Source of the DNA: Lysobacteraceae bacterium NML03-0222
Lineage (GTDB): Bacteria; Pseudomonadota; Gammaproteobacteria; Xanthomonadales; Xanthomonadaceae
Length of the DNA stretch: 64,000 nt
Assembly (NCBI GenBank): GCA_002798195.1
Contig: NWQM01000001.1
Coordinates: 186,001 to 250,000, forward strand
Direction: 5' to 3'
Below are positions 35,088 to 43,264 of the stretch, one piece after another. The stretch's first letter is position 1; each line of letters starts with the position of its first letter. Below the pieces are notes generated by a model, which worked only from the letters and a program-made list of their open reading frames with translations, was not told where the DNA came from and ran no database searches. Both the position numbers and the translations under genes were made by a program.

Positions 35088-35705
35088 TTAGCGGTTGAAC
35101 TTGCTTTCTGAAATGACTCGCCAGCTGTTGTCGGCCTCGCGGTATTCCAGAAGTACCACGCGCTCGCCGCGTGGGTAAACATCCGGTGGATGGGCGCGCA
35201 CTTGCAACAGCAGTCCGGCGCCGCCGTCCTCGAAGCTGGCCATGCCGTGCTCGGCATCGACTTGTGCGGTGGTCACCGTGCCGACCTTGCCCAGCAGCGA
35301 GGGGGGTGTGGCTGGTGTCAGCTTCAGCATGAAACGGCGCAGCGGGCGCAGCAGCAGCGAGGCCATCAACAGGCCCGGTACGGCGGCCAGCAGCATCGCA
35401 GCGCTGCCAAGCAGCGTGCGCAGCGTGCCGGAAAACAGCGGGTCAAGCAGATAAAGCTGAAAGAAATAGGTGCTTATCCAGGCAAAGAACGCGATCACCA
35501 GCACAATCAGCATCAGTGGCACGCCGCGCAGCCCGAGCCGGGTCAGCATGCCGCCGGCATCGGCCAGCGGGCTCTCGCCCTCCATCCCGGCGTCCAGGTC
35601 AAATACCCCCAGCGCGGCCACCAGCCAATACAGCACGGCCACGGTGAACAGTACGCTCCAGGGCAGGGTGGGAAAGCTCAAGGCGGTGTGCAAAAACGCG
35701 TTCAT
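35088..35705 (-). CDS. yqiJ: YqiJ-like (NfeD-related) membrane protein
   Basis: 205-residue inner-membrane protein. Three hydrophobic spans (about residues 14-34, 60-85, 95-118) precede a small beta-barrel OB-fold domain (about 132-200) with LLGKVGTVTTAQVDAEHG, the pattern of YqiJ/NfeD C-terminal domains. NfeD-like proteins form pairs with flotillins and are thought to organise membrane patches. The ATG overlaps the pspA-like stop by four bases. YqiJ-YqiK gene order is typical. Confidence 0.87.
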   Translation of the reverse strand: MNAFLHTALSFPTLPWSVLFTVAVLYWLVAALGVFDLDAGMEGESPLADAGGMLTRLGLRGVPLMLIVLVIAFFAWISTYFFQLYLLDPLFSGTLRTLLGSAAMLLAAVPGLLMASLLLRPLRRFMLKLTPATPPSLLGKVGTVTTAQVDAEHGMASFEDGGAGLLLQVRAHPPDVYPRGERVVLLEYREADNSWRVISESKFNR

Positions 35706-36382
35706 GACTTGCTCCTGCGCGGTTTGGGGGGCTTGGGTGCTGTCTGCTTTTCGGCGCGACGCTGCAATTTTTCCAGCACCTTGGCGGCTGCGTCCTCCGC
35801 AGCGGGCTGCGGGCGAGGTTTGCGGGAACTGCCTGCCGCTTTTGCGCCGCTGCGCGCACGTCTGGCCGAGGCGACCGCGCTTTCCGGTGAGGCGTCCTCA
35901 CCGGCCTGGCGCCGGGCGACCGTGGCCTGGGCGCGATGCAGAGTCTCGCTGGCGCGCAGGGTGTCGAGCTGGTGCTTCAGGCGGCGCAGCTTGTGCTCGC
36001 CCTGTTCGATGACATGCAGCAGCGCTTGCTGTTGCTCGCGCAGGATTTGTATCGCCGCGCGCTCGTCATTGCGCCGGGCTTGCAGCTTGGCAATGCGTGC
36101 GGCGATGTCCTCGGCGCGGGACTTGCCGCGCGGGCTTGCCAAGAGCGCCACCGCCTCGGCCTCCAGCGCGTGGATTTCGGCATTCAGGGCGCGCTTGCGC
36201 TCTTCTGCAGTAAACAGCCGCGCCTTGCAGGCATTGGCTTCCTGCTGCCAGTCGCGCAGGGCGGTGTCGATTTCGCGGATGTCTGTATCCAGCTGGCGAT
36301 GCGCCCATTGGTTGCGCAGGTTTTCTTCCAGCAGCCCAAGCTCGCTCTGGAAACGCTGGAACAGGTCTTTGAGCGGGCTCAT
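35702..36382 (-). CDS. PspA/IM30-like coiled-coil protein
   Basis: 226-residue soluble helical protein. ATG 36382 overlaps the DUF2170 stop (ATGA). It starts MSPLKDLFQRFQSELGLLEE and has PspA-like long helices with Glu/Arg/Gln heptads to about residue 170, then a basic, Pro/Ala/Ser-rich tail. It resembles YjfJ, the PspA homologue next to YjfI (DUF2170) in E. coli, more than classical PspA, whose N-terminal amphipathic helix is stronger. PspA-family proteins coat stressed inner membranes. The call rests on this pattern plus context. Confidence 0.75.
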   Translation of the reverse strand: MSPLKDLFQRFQSELGLLEENLRNQWAHRQLDTDIREIDTALRDWQQEANACKARLFTAEERKRALNAEIHALEAEAVALLASPRGKSRAEDIAARIAKLQARRNDERAAIQILREQQQALLHVIEQGEHKLRRLKHQLDTLRASETLHRAQATVARRQAGEDASPESAVASARRARSGAKAAGSSRKPRPQPAAEDAAAKVLEKLQRRAEKQTAPKPPKPRRSKS

Positions 36383-37011
36383 GCAGCGGCTCCGGCAAGA
36401 AATTCTGGCTTCAGATATTCCAGCCAAGCCTCGCTGACATTGATGACGTTATCGGCCAGCGTTTCCACCTCGAACATCAGCGTTTCAAAGCGCGAATGCG
36501 CATCCAGCGTGCCGAACATGATGTAGCCGGGCACGCCGGCGACCATGTCGATACCGACCGTGGACAGCGGCAGCAGCTTGTGGGTGCTGAGTACATGGGT
36601 GTTGAAATGCGCGCTGTCAGCCACCGCATCCAGTGGCCATAACCAGGCCTCGATAATCAGATGCTCGCCGCTTTTGGCGATGAATACCGACAGCCCGCCG
36701 TATTCGTGCATGGTCAAGTGCAGACTTGGGTCAGCGCCTTCCAGCCATTCCACCCCCATCAGCCCCTCACGGGCGGCATGGGTATGGCCGAGCATTTCAT
36801 GGATGCTGGCAAGCGTCAGCGCCGTATCGGTTTGGCCTGTCCGGCTGGATGTCCGGCCGGGGCTGCGCATGGACTTCTCGATTGCGGCAAGCTCGGCGGT
36901 GTATTCGGGCAAAATCCACACGTCTTTTTTCACCAGACCCGCACTGCGCATCCGCTCGCGATAAGCGCGCTGATGCAGCGTGGACGGGCTTGGTGGCGTG
37001 CTTGCTTTCAT
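36379..37011 (-). CDS. DUF2170 (YjfI-like) protein, first gene of the stress operon
   Basis: 210-residue protein from ATG 37011; the frame is open to a TTG at 37047. The C-terminal two thirds (about residues 58-205) match the YjfI/DUF2170 family: EHLIIEAWLWPLDAV, STHKLLPLSTVGID and a long acidic helix near the end. The first 50 residues (RAYRERMRSAGLVKKDVWIL…IEKSMR) are basic and resemble ribbon-helix-helix or MazE-like DNA-binding segments, so it might bind DNA; that is inference. The start codon lies inside the operator-like inverted repeat. A transcript from the proposed promoter would begin at or a few bases before this ATG (nearly leaderless); ATG 36951 is an alternative start. Confidence 0.8.
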   Translation of the reverse strand: MKASTPPSPSTLHQRAYRERMRSAGLVKKDVWILPEYTAELAAIEKSMRSPGRTSSRTGQTDTALTLASIHEMLGHTHAAREGLMGVEWLEGADPSLHLTMHEYGGLSVFIAKSGEHLIIEAWLWPLDAVADSAHFNTHVLSTHKLLPLSTVGIDMVAGVPGYIMFGTLDAHSRFETLMFEVETLADNVINVSEAWLEYLKPEFLAGAAA

Positions 37012-37039
37012 GTAAGCAAAATTATTTCTTACATGAAAG
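37005..37039. promoter_or_regulatory. Perfect 12-bp inverted repeat at the stress-operon promoter
   Basis: CTTTCATGTAAG (37005-37016) and CTTACATGAAAG (37028-37039) are exact inverted copies separated by an 11-base A/T-rich spacer. One arm sits between the -35 and -10 elements, the spacer holds the -10, and the other arm covers the predicted transcript start and the ATG at 37011. This is the geometry of a repressor operator. In a transcript reading through from dnaE the same arms would fold and hide the start codon. Confidence 0.75.
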
Positions 37040-37047
37040 GCTGTCAA
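37019..37047 (-). promoter_or_regulatory. Promoter of the PspA/flotillin/TelA operon
   Basis: Minus strand: consensus -35 TTGACA (37047-37042), overlapping the dnaE stop codon. Candidate -10 elements are AATAAT (37026-37021, spacer 15, five of six) or TAATTT (37024-37019, spacer 17, three of six). Transcription would start near 37012-37014, directly before the ATG at 37011. Confidence 0.65.
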
Positions 37048-40000
37048 GTCCAGGGCTTGGCAAGGCTGAGTTTGATGGCACGCACGCCGGGCAGGGCGCG
37101 GAGCCGGGAAGGCAGTTCCTGGTTGATGGCAAGACCGTGTTCGGTTTTTTTCATCTCCAGCTCACCGCTGGCGCCGGGCACCAGCAATTGCAGGCGCAAC
37201 GGGGTTTTGCCGGGGCGGTGTGCCTGCAACAGGGCGTCGAAGGCGGGCATGGGGTTGCCCTCGCGCAGGTCAAGGCGTACCGCAAGGCCGAGGGCGTGGG
37301 TCTGGCAGACGGCATCAAAATCCCAGCAGCGGCGGGCGCGCAGGCTGAAGCCGCCGGAGAATTCGTCCTCACGCAGACCGCCTTCCACCACCAGAATGCG
37401 GCCGGTGCTGAGCAGCTCGGCATACTCGCTGAGCGGCTCGGAAAAGAAGGCGCATTCAATCCGACCGCGGCCATCTTCAAGCGTCACAAAGGCCTGTGAC
37501 TCGCCACGGCGGCGGAAGGCGGTGATTTGTCCGGCGACAATCACGGTTTTTTCCGCGCGCCAGCCGCCCTTTTTGTCTTCAGCGCGCTCGCTCCAGATTT
37601 TGTCCAGCTGGCTCAGGTCAAAGCCGATGAGCTCGGCAAGTTCCGGGCGGTATGGGTCCATCGGATGGCCGGAGAGATAGAAGCCCAGCGTTTCGCGCTC
37701 GTGTGTGAGCTTTTCGGCCAGCGGCCAGTCATGGGTGGTGGGCAGTTCAATCGCCAATGCCGGGGCGGAGGGCTCGGCGGCGGCAAACAGTGAGACCTGT
37801 CCGGCCTCGCGCTCGCGTGCCAACTGGTCGGTAGCGCGCATCACCTCCGGTACTTGCAGCAGCAGTGAAGGGCGGTTGCAGGCCAGCGAGTCCAGGGCGC
37901 CGGCAAAAATCAACGATTCCAGGGTGCGGCGATTGAGTTTGGCCGAGGCGGTGCGCTGGCAGAAGTCGAATAAATCGGCAAAAGCGCCGCCCGCCTTGCG
38001 AGCTGCGACAATCGCTTCGCAGGCGCCTTGCCCCACACCCTTGATGGCGCCCAGACCATAGCGCAGAGTGCGCTCATCCATCGCCTCGAACATATAGGCC
38101 GAGTGGTTGACATCCGGCGGCAGCACCTCCAGCCCCATGCTGCGGGCTTCGTCCAGAAAGCCCACCACCTTGTCGGTTTTGTCCATGTCGCTGGAGAGCA
38201 CTGCGGCCATGAACTCGGCCGGATAGTGCGCTTTCAGCCAGGCGGTCTGGTAGCTGACCAGTGCATAGGCGGCGGCGTGTGACTTGTTGAAGCCGTAGCC
38301 TGCGAATTTTTCCAGAAGGTCGAAGATGGGGCCGGACACTTTGGGCTCAATGCCGTGGGTGGCCTGGGCGCCGCTTTCAAACTTGGCGCGCTCCTTGGCC
38401 ATTTCCTCGACTTTTTTCTTGCCCATCGCGCGGCGCAACAGGTCGGCGCCGCCCAGCGAATAGCCGGCCAGAATCTGCGCGGTCTGCATCACCTGTTCCT
38501 GATACACCACCACGCCATAGGTCGGCGCCAGTACCGGCTCCAGCAGCGGATGCGGATAGACCACTTCGGCGCGGCCATGTTTGCGGTCGATGAAGTCTGG
38601 AATCAGATCCATCGGCCCTGGCCGGTACAGCGACACCAGCGCAATCAGGTCTTCAAAACGGTCGGGCAGGGCGTCTTTGAGCAGGCGGCGCATCCCTGAG
38701 GATTCGAACTGGAAGACCGCCACGGTGTCGCCACGGGCAAACAGCGCGTAGGTGGCTTGGTCATCCAGGGGCAGGGCGGCGATGTCCAGAGGACGCTCGC
38801 CGGTTTGAGCACGGCGGGCATTGATGGCTTTGACCGCCCAGTCGATGATGGTGAGCGTACGCAGGCCAAGGAAGTCGAACTTCACCAGGCCAATGGCCTC
38901 CACATCGTCCTTGTCGAACTGGGTGACCGGGTTCTTGCCGCGACCGCCCTCATCATGTTCGGCAAACAGCGGGCAGAACTCGGCCAGCGGTTTGGGCGCA
39001 ATCACCACGCCGCCGGCGTGCTTGCCGGCGTTGCGGGTGAGGTCTTCCAGTTGCAGCGCCAGATCCAGCAGTTCGCGGACTTCTTCATCATCGCGGTAGC
39101 GGGCGATCAGCTCGTCGCTGCGCCAGGCTTCGTCCTTCTGCGATTTCTCGGTGCGCCCCAGCGCATCTTCAAGGCCGATGCCAAGCGTCATCGGAATCAG
39201 CTTGGCAACGCCATCGACCAGGCCGTAAGGATGCCCTTGCACGCGGCCGGTATCGCGCACCACCGCCTTGGCGGCCATGGTGCCGTAGGTGATGATCTGG
39301 CTGACGCGCTCGCGGCCATATTTGCGCGCCACGTAATCAATCACCTCGTCGCGGCGATCCATGCAGAAGTCGATATCGAAGTCCGGCATCGACACGCGCT
39401 CGGGGTTCAGGAAGCGCTCGAACAGCAGGTCATACGGCAGCGGGTCAAGGTCGGTAATGCCCAGCGCCCAGGCCACCAGCGAACCGGCACCGGAGCCGCG
39501 CCCCGGCCCCACCGGAATGCCGTGCTGCTTGCCCCAGTTGATGAAGTCGGCAACGATCAGGAAGTAGCCGGGAAAGCCCATCTTCACAATCACGTCCAGC
39601 TCGCGCTTTAAGCGCTGGTCGTAATCTTCGCGACTCTTGCCCGCGGCCAGCGGCTGTTTCTCCAGCCGTGCGGCAAGGCCCTCGGCGGCCTGTTGGCGAA
39701 TCCAGCTCTCCAGAGTGTGATCGTCCGGTACCGGGAAATCCGGCAGGTAATAGGTGCCAAGGCTCAAGGTGAGATTGCAGCGCTCGGCAAGCCGCAGGCT
39801 GTTGTCGATGGCATCGGGCAGGTCGGCAAACAGTGCGGACATTTCTTCGGCCGAGCGCAGGTATTGCTGCTCGCTGTAATCGCGCGGGCGTTTGGCATCA
39901 TCCAGCACCCGGCCAGAGGCGATGCACACGCGCGCTTCGTGGGCATCAAAGCCCTCACTGTCGATAAAGCGTACATCGTTGCTGGCAACCAGCGGAATGC

Positions 40001-40568
40001 CAAGCGCGGCGGCAGTGCCGATGGCGAACTGGTTGAAGCTCTCCTCACCGGCGCGGCCGGTACGACTGACGGCCAGCGTCAGTCGGTCGCCAAAATGGCC
40101 TTGCAAATCACGCAGTGCCGCCTGGGCGTGGTCGTGGCGACCGGCTTCGGCCAGGCTTCCGGCCAGCGATTGGCGTCCGGCGATGGCAATCAGTCCGCCC
40201 AAATCTTCTTGCCCCAGCCAAGCCGGCTGGATGGCGACCCCCTCGCTGCGGTGACCTTCCATCCACGCGCGCGAAATCAACCGCGACAGCGCCTTGTAGC
40301 CAGCCGTGTCGCGGCATAGCAGCGTCAGCCAGTTGAGCGGCTCGCCGGGCTGGGCGATGGCGATATCCGCGCCGGCAATCGGCTTGATGCCGGCTGCTTC
40401 TGCGGCCTTGAAGAACTTCACCAGCGCAAACAGATTGTTGCGATCTGTCACTGCCAGCGCCGGGATACCGCGTTGGCTGGCAGTGGCAATCAGTTCCTTG
40501 ATGCGGATGGTGGAGTCGGCCAGCGAGTATTCGCTGTGCAATTGCAGATGGGCGAAGCGGGCGGACAT
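37044..40568 (-). CDS. dnaE: DNA polymerase III alpha subunit
   Basis: 1174-residue replicative polymerase catalytic subunit. The N-terminal PHP domain begins FAHLQLHSEYSLADS. The catalytic palm motif MPDFDIDFCMDRRDE supplies two of the three metal-binding Asp residues; GPGRGSGAGSLVAWALGIT and FNKSHAAAYALVSYQTAW are DnaE signatures. The C-terminal region has the beta-clamp and OB-fold parts (VIVAGQITAFRRRGESQAFV). The gene lies 87 bases after rnhB on the same strand. Its TGA stop overlaps the -35 element of the following stress operon. Confidence 0.98.
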   Translation of the reverse strand: MSARFAHLQLHSEYSLADSTIRIKELIATASQRGIPALAVTDRNNLFALVKFFKAAEAAGIKPIAGADIAIAQPGEPLNWLTLLCRDTAGYKALSRLISRAWMEGHRSEGVAIQPAWLGQEDLGGLIAIAGRQSLAGSLAEAGRHDHAQAALRDLQGHFGDRLTLAVSRTGRAGEESFNQFAIGTAAALGIPLVASNDVRFIDSEGFDAHEARVCIASGRVLDDAKRPRDYSEQQYLRSAEEMSALFADLPDAIDNSLRLAERCNLTLSLGTYYLPDFPVPDDHTLESWIRQQAAEGLAARLEKQPLAAGKSREDYDQRLKRELDVIVKMGFPGYFLIVADFINWGKQHGIPVGPGRGSGAGSLVAWALGITDLDPLPYDLLFERFLNPERVSMPDFDIDFCMDRRDEVIDYVARKYGRERVSQIITYGTMAAKAVVRDTGRVQGHPYGLVDGVAKLIPMTLGIGLEDALGRTEKSQKDEAWRSDELIARYRDDEEVRELLDLALQLEDLTRNAGKHAGGVVIAPKPLAEFCPLFAEHDEGGRGKNPVTQFDKDDVEAIGLVKFDFLGLRTLTIIDWAVKAINARRAQTGERPLDIAALPLDDQATYALFARGDTVAVFQFESSGMRRLLKDALPDRFEDLIALVSLYRPGPMDLIPDFIDRKHGRAEVVYPHPLLEPVLAPTYGVVVYQEQVMQTAQILAGYSLGGADLLRRAMGKKKVEEMAKERAKFESGAQATHGIEPKVSGPIFDLLEKFAGYGFNKSHAAAYALVSYQTAWLKAHYPAEFMAAVLSSDMDKTDKVVGFLDEARSMGLEVLPPDVNHSAYMFEAMDERTLRYGLGAIKGVGQGACEAIVAARKAGGAFADLFDFCQRTASAKLNRRTLESLIFAGALDSLACNRPSLLLQVPEVMRATDQLAREREAGQVSLFAAAEPSAPALAIELPTTHDWPLAEKLTHERETLGFYLSGHPMDPYRPELAELIGFDLSQLDKIWSERAEDKKGGWRAEKTVIVAGQITAFRRRGESQAFVTLEDGRGRIECAFFSEPLSEYAELLSTGRILVVEGGLREDEFSGGFSLRARRCWDFDAVCQTHALGLAVRLDLREGNPMPAFDALLQAHRPGKTPLRLQLLVPGASGELEMKKTEHGLAINQELPSRLRALPGVRAIKLSLAKPWT

Positions 40569-40655
40569 GCTCTGGCGGGGCAGCGGCGGGGGGACAGGGT
40601 AGCAGCGCGGGCGGCCAGCGCAAGGTTTGACAGCGGCAGCGAAACAAGGACGGGC

Positions 40656-41261
40656 TTACCCGCCGGTGGCAGCCAGTGCCCGCTTCACCGGGGCATAGCT
40701 GCGCCGGTGTTCGGGGCAGGGGCCGTAGCGTTGCAGGGCGCTCAGGTGCGCGGGGCTTGGATAGCCCTTGTGTTTGGCAAAGCCGTATTCGGGATAGCGC
40801 CTATCCAGCTCCAGCAGGCGCGCATCGCGGGCGGTTTTGGCCAGTATCGAGGCGGCCATGATGGCCGGCTCCAGCGCATCGCCGCCGACCAGTGCCTCGA
40901 CCGGGCAGGGCAAGTCCAGCGGCAGGCGGTTGCCGTCGATGCGGGCGAATGTGGGCGCGGGCGTCAGTGCCAGGAGCGCGCGGCGCATGCCGGTGAGGGT
41001 GGCTTGCAGGATGTTGAGTGCATCAATCTCGTGCGCTTCCACAAATTCCACATGCCAGGCCAGGGCGCGCTCGCGTATCAATGGCGCCAGCGCCTCGCGT
41101 TTTTTCTCGCTGAGCTTCTTGGAGTCATTCAGCCCGTCAATTGGAAGCGCTGGGTCAAGGATGACCGCAGCCACCGCGACCGGGCCGGCCAGCGGGCCGC
41201 GGCCGGCCTCATCCACCCCGGCCATGAGCGTCAGGTCAGGAGCAAACAGTTCAGCCTGCAT
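40656..41261 (-). CDS. rnhB: Ribonuclease HII
   Basis: 201-residue enzyme that cleaves RNA in RNA-DNA hybrids, including single ribonucleotides. The catalytic motif GVDEAGRGPLAGPV lies near residues 15-28; ASILAKTARDARL (about 136-148) carries a further acidic residue, and the KHKGYPSPAHL ending is typical. ATG 41261 overlaps the end of lpxB by 11 bases; the open frame continues to 41420 but only inside lpxB. Confidence 0.95.
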   Translation of the reverse strand: MQAELFAPDLTLMAGVDEAGRGPLAGPVAVAAVILDPALPIDGLNDSKKLSEKKREALAPLIRERALAWHVEFVEAHEIDALNILQATLTGMRRALLALTPAPTFARIDGNRLPLDLPCPVEALVGGDALEPAIMAASILAKTARDARLLELDRRYPEYGFAKHKGYPSPAHLSALQRYGPCPEHRRSYAPVKRALAATGG

Positions 41262-42486
41262 CACCCAGCAACTCCGCGACTGCCGCTGCGGCGCTGTCCG
41301 AGGCCGACTGGGCAAGGCGCTGGTGAATGGCCTCAAACTGCGGCAGCAAGGCTGCGCGCGCGGCCTGATTGTCCAGTAAATGGCAAACGGCTTGGGCGAG
41401 ATTCTCGGCCGTGCATGCATCCTGCAAAAATTCAGGCACCAGCGCTTTGCCTGCCAGGATATTGGGCAGGCTGACGTGGGCGGTTTTCAAAAGCCCCAAG
41501 CCTTTGACGATGGCATAGCTGGGCGCGGAAATGCGATGACCAATCACCATCGGCCGTTTGCACAGCATCGCCTCCAGTGCGGCCGTGCCGGAGGCCAGCA
41601 GCACGCAGTCGCTGGCAATCATCGCTTCACGTGCCTGAGCATTGAGAAGTCGGAGATTGGGAAGTGTCGTGCTGGCACCGTTTTCACCCAGCCCCGAGTC
41701 TGTAATGAGCGCTGTGATTGCTTTGTGGCAGGCCGGGCTGGCCGCCGGAATGAGCACTTCCAGCTGCGGCTGTTGCGCCGCGATTTGCCTGGCGGCGGCC
41801 AGGAATATCGGCAACATGCGCTGGATTTCGCCAAGGCGCGAGCCGGGCAGCAGCGCCAGTACCGGGGCACTGGCATCCACGCCCAGCCGGGTGCGAGCTG
41901 CGGCGCGGTCGGGATGCAGCGGGATTTCATCGGCCATCGGGTGACCGACAAAGACCGCATCCACGCCATGCCGGGCATAGATGGGCGGCTCCATCGGGAA
42001 CAGGCAGAGTACGCGGTCGGCGGCCTCACCCATCTTGGCGGCGCGGCTTTCGCGCCAGGCCCAGACACTGGGGCTGACATAGTGCACGGTACGCAGGCCA
42101 CGCTGTTTCAGCCATTTCTCAATGCCGAGATTGAAGTCCGGCGCGTCGATGCCGATGAAGATATCCGCTTGCCAGTCCAGTACCGCTTGGCGGAACTGTT
42201 TGCGCAGTCGCAAAAGGCGTGGCAGATGCGCCAGCACTTCGGCAAGCCCCATCACTGCAAGCGCTTCGGCATCGTGCCAGGGGCGCAGGCCTGCCGCGCG
42301 CATGTGTGCGCCGCCGATACCGGCAAACTGGGCATTGGGATAGCGCTGGCGCAGCGCGGCAATCAGGCGTGCGCCCAAGATATCGCCGGAGGCTTCCCCG
42401 GCGCACAGGGCGATGCGCAAGGGGGCGGGGCGGTGGCGGGACGTATCCAAGTCCCGAGTCCCGAGTCCCGAGTCCCGGTTATTCAT
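41251..42486 (-). CDS. lpxB: Lipid A disaccharide synthase
   Basis: 411-residue family GT19 glycosyltransferase that joins UDP-2,3-diacylglucosamine and lipid X in lipid A synthesis at the inner membrane face. Motifs: RIALCAGEASGDILGARLI (about residues 24-42) and SPSVWAWRESRA (about 130-141). The ATG overlaps the lpxA stop (ATGA). The first 13 codons run over four exact copies of a 7-bp tandem repeat, so the N-terminus (NNRDSGLGTRDLD) is an extension not expected in LpxB, which normally begins right before RIAL. Confidence 0.95.
   Translation of the reverse strand: MNNRDSGLGTRDLDTSRHRPAPLRIALCAGEASGDILGARLIAALRQRYPNAQFAGIGGAHMRAAGLRPWHDAEALAVMGLAEVLAHLPRLLRLRKQFRQAVLDWQADIFIGIDAPDFNLGIEKWLKQRGLRTVHYVSPSVWAWRESRAAKMGEAADRVLCLFPMEPPIYARHGVDAVFVGHPMADEIPLHPDRAAARTRLGVDASAPVLALLPGSRLGEIQRMLPIFLAAARQIAAQQPQLEVLIPAASPACHKAITALITDSGLGENGASTTLPNLRLLNAQAREAMIASDCVLLASGTAALEAMLCKRPMVIGHRISAPSYAIVKGLGLLKTAHVSLPNILAGKALVPEFLQDACTAENLAQAVCHLLDNQAARAALLPQFEAIHQRLAQSASDSAAAAVAELLGDAG
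42450..42477 (-). repeat. Tandem heptamer CGGGACT x4 inside the lpxB start
   Basis: Four exact consecutive copies of CGGGACT on the minus strand (AGTCCCG on the plus strand) at 42450-42477, starting nine bases after the lpxB ATG. The unit is not a multiple of three, so gain or loss of one copy shifts the frame from that ATG. An in-frame TTG just past the repeat could serve as a back-up start. Confidence 0.9.
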
Positions 42487-43262
42487 CGAATCAGTGGCCT
42501 TTCGCCCTGACCGATGAAGTCGAGGAATTGCTGCACATCCGGGCTGTGTGCGGCCATTTCCAAGAGCTCGGTACGGGCTTCGTCGAACTTGGCATCGCCC
42601 ATATACAGGGCGCGATAGGCGCGTTTGATGGCACGGATACGCTCGGCATCAAAGCCACGGCGCTTGAGGCCTTCGCTATTGATGCCGCGTGGCCGGGCAT
42701 ATTTGTCCTGCGCCACCATCAGGAACGGCGGCACATCGCCATTGACGAATGCGCCCATGCCGATAAAGGCATGGTCACCGATGCGGCAGAACTGATGTAC
42801 CCCGGCAAAGCCGGAAAGAATCACATGATTGCCGACGCTGACGTGCCCGGCGAGGGTGGCATTGTTGGAGAACACGCAGTGGCTGCCGACCTGGCAATCG
42901 TGGGCGATATGGGTATAGGCCAGCAGCCAGTTGTCACTGCCGATGCGGGTCATGCCACCGCCTGCGCCAGTGCCGCGGTTGAGGGTGACGAACTCGCGAA
43001 TCTGGTTGTTGTCGCCGATTTCCAGGGTGACCCGTTCGCCGCGATATTTCTTGTCCTGCGGATCGCCGCCAATGGCGGCATGGCCGTGGATGTGGTTGTT
43101 GCGGCCAATCCGGGTAGGGCCGTGCAGACTGCAATGCGGGCCGATGCGCGTGCCCGCGCCGATTTCCACCTCTGCGCCAATCACGGTAAATGCGCCGACT
43201 TCAACGTCTTCGGCAAGACGCGCAGCCGGGTCAATCACGGCGCTGGGATGGATACGGCTCAT
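42483..43262 (-). CDS. lpxA: UDP-N-acetylglucosamine acyltransferase
   Basis: 259-residue first enzyme of lipid A synthesis; it transfers 3-hydroxyacyl from ACP to UDP-GlcNAc. The N-terminal hexapeptide-repeat left-handed beta helix (from IHPSAVIDPAA) contains the LLAYTHIAHDCQVG motif with the catalytic His. The C-terminal helical domain has the INSEGLKRRGF motif. The length is standard. It starts two bases after fabZ and overlaps lpxB. Confidence 0.97.
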   Translation of the reverse strand: MSRIHPSAVIDPAARLAEDVEVGAFTVIGAEVEIGAGTRIGPHCSLHGPTRIGRNNHIHGHAAIGGDPQDKKYRGERVTLEIGDNNQIREFVTLNRGTGAGGGMTRIGSDNWLLAYTHIAHDCQVGSHCVFSNNATLAGHVSVGNHVILSGFAGVHQFCRIGDHAFIGMGAFVNGDVPPFLMVAQDKYARPRGINSEGLKRRGFDAERIRAIKRAYRALYMGDAKFDEARTELLEMAAHSPDVQQFLDFIGQGERPLIR

Positions 43263-43264
43263 TT

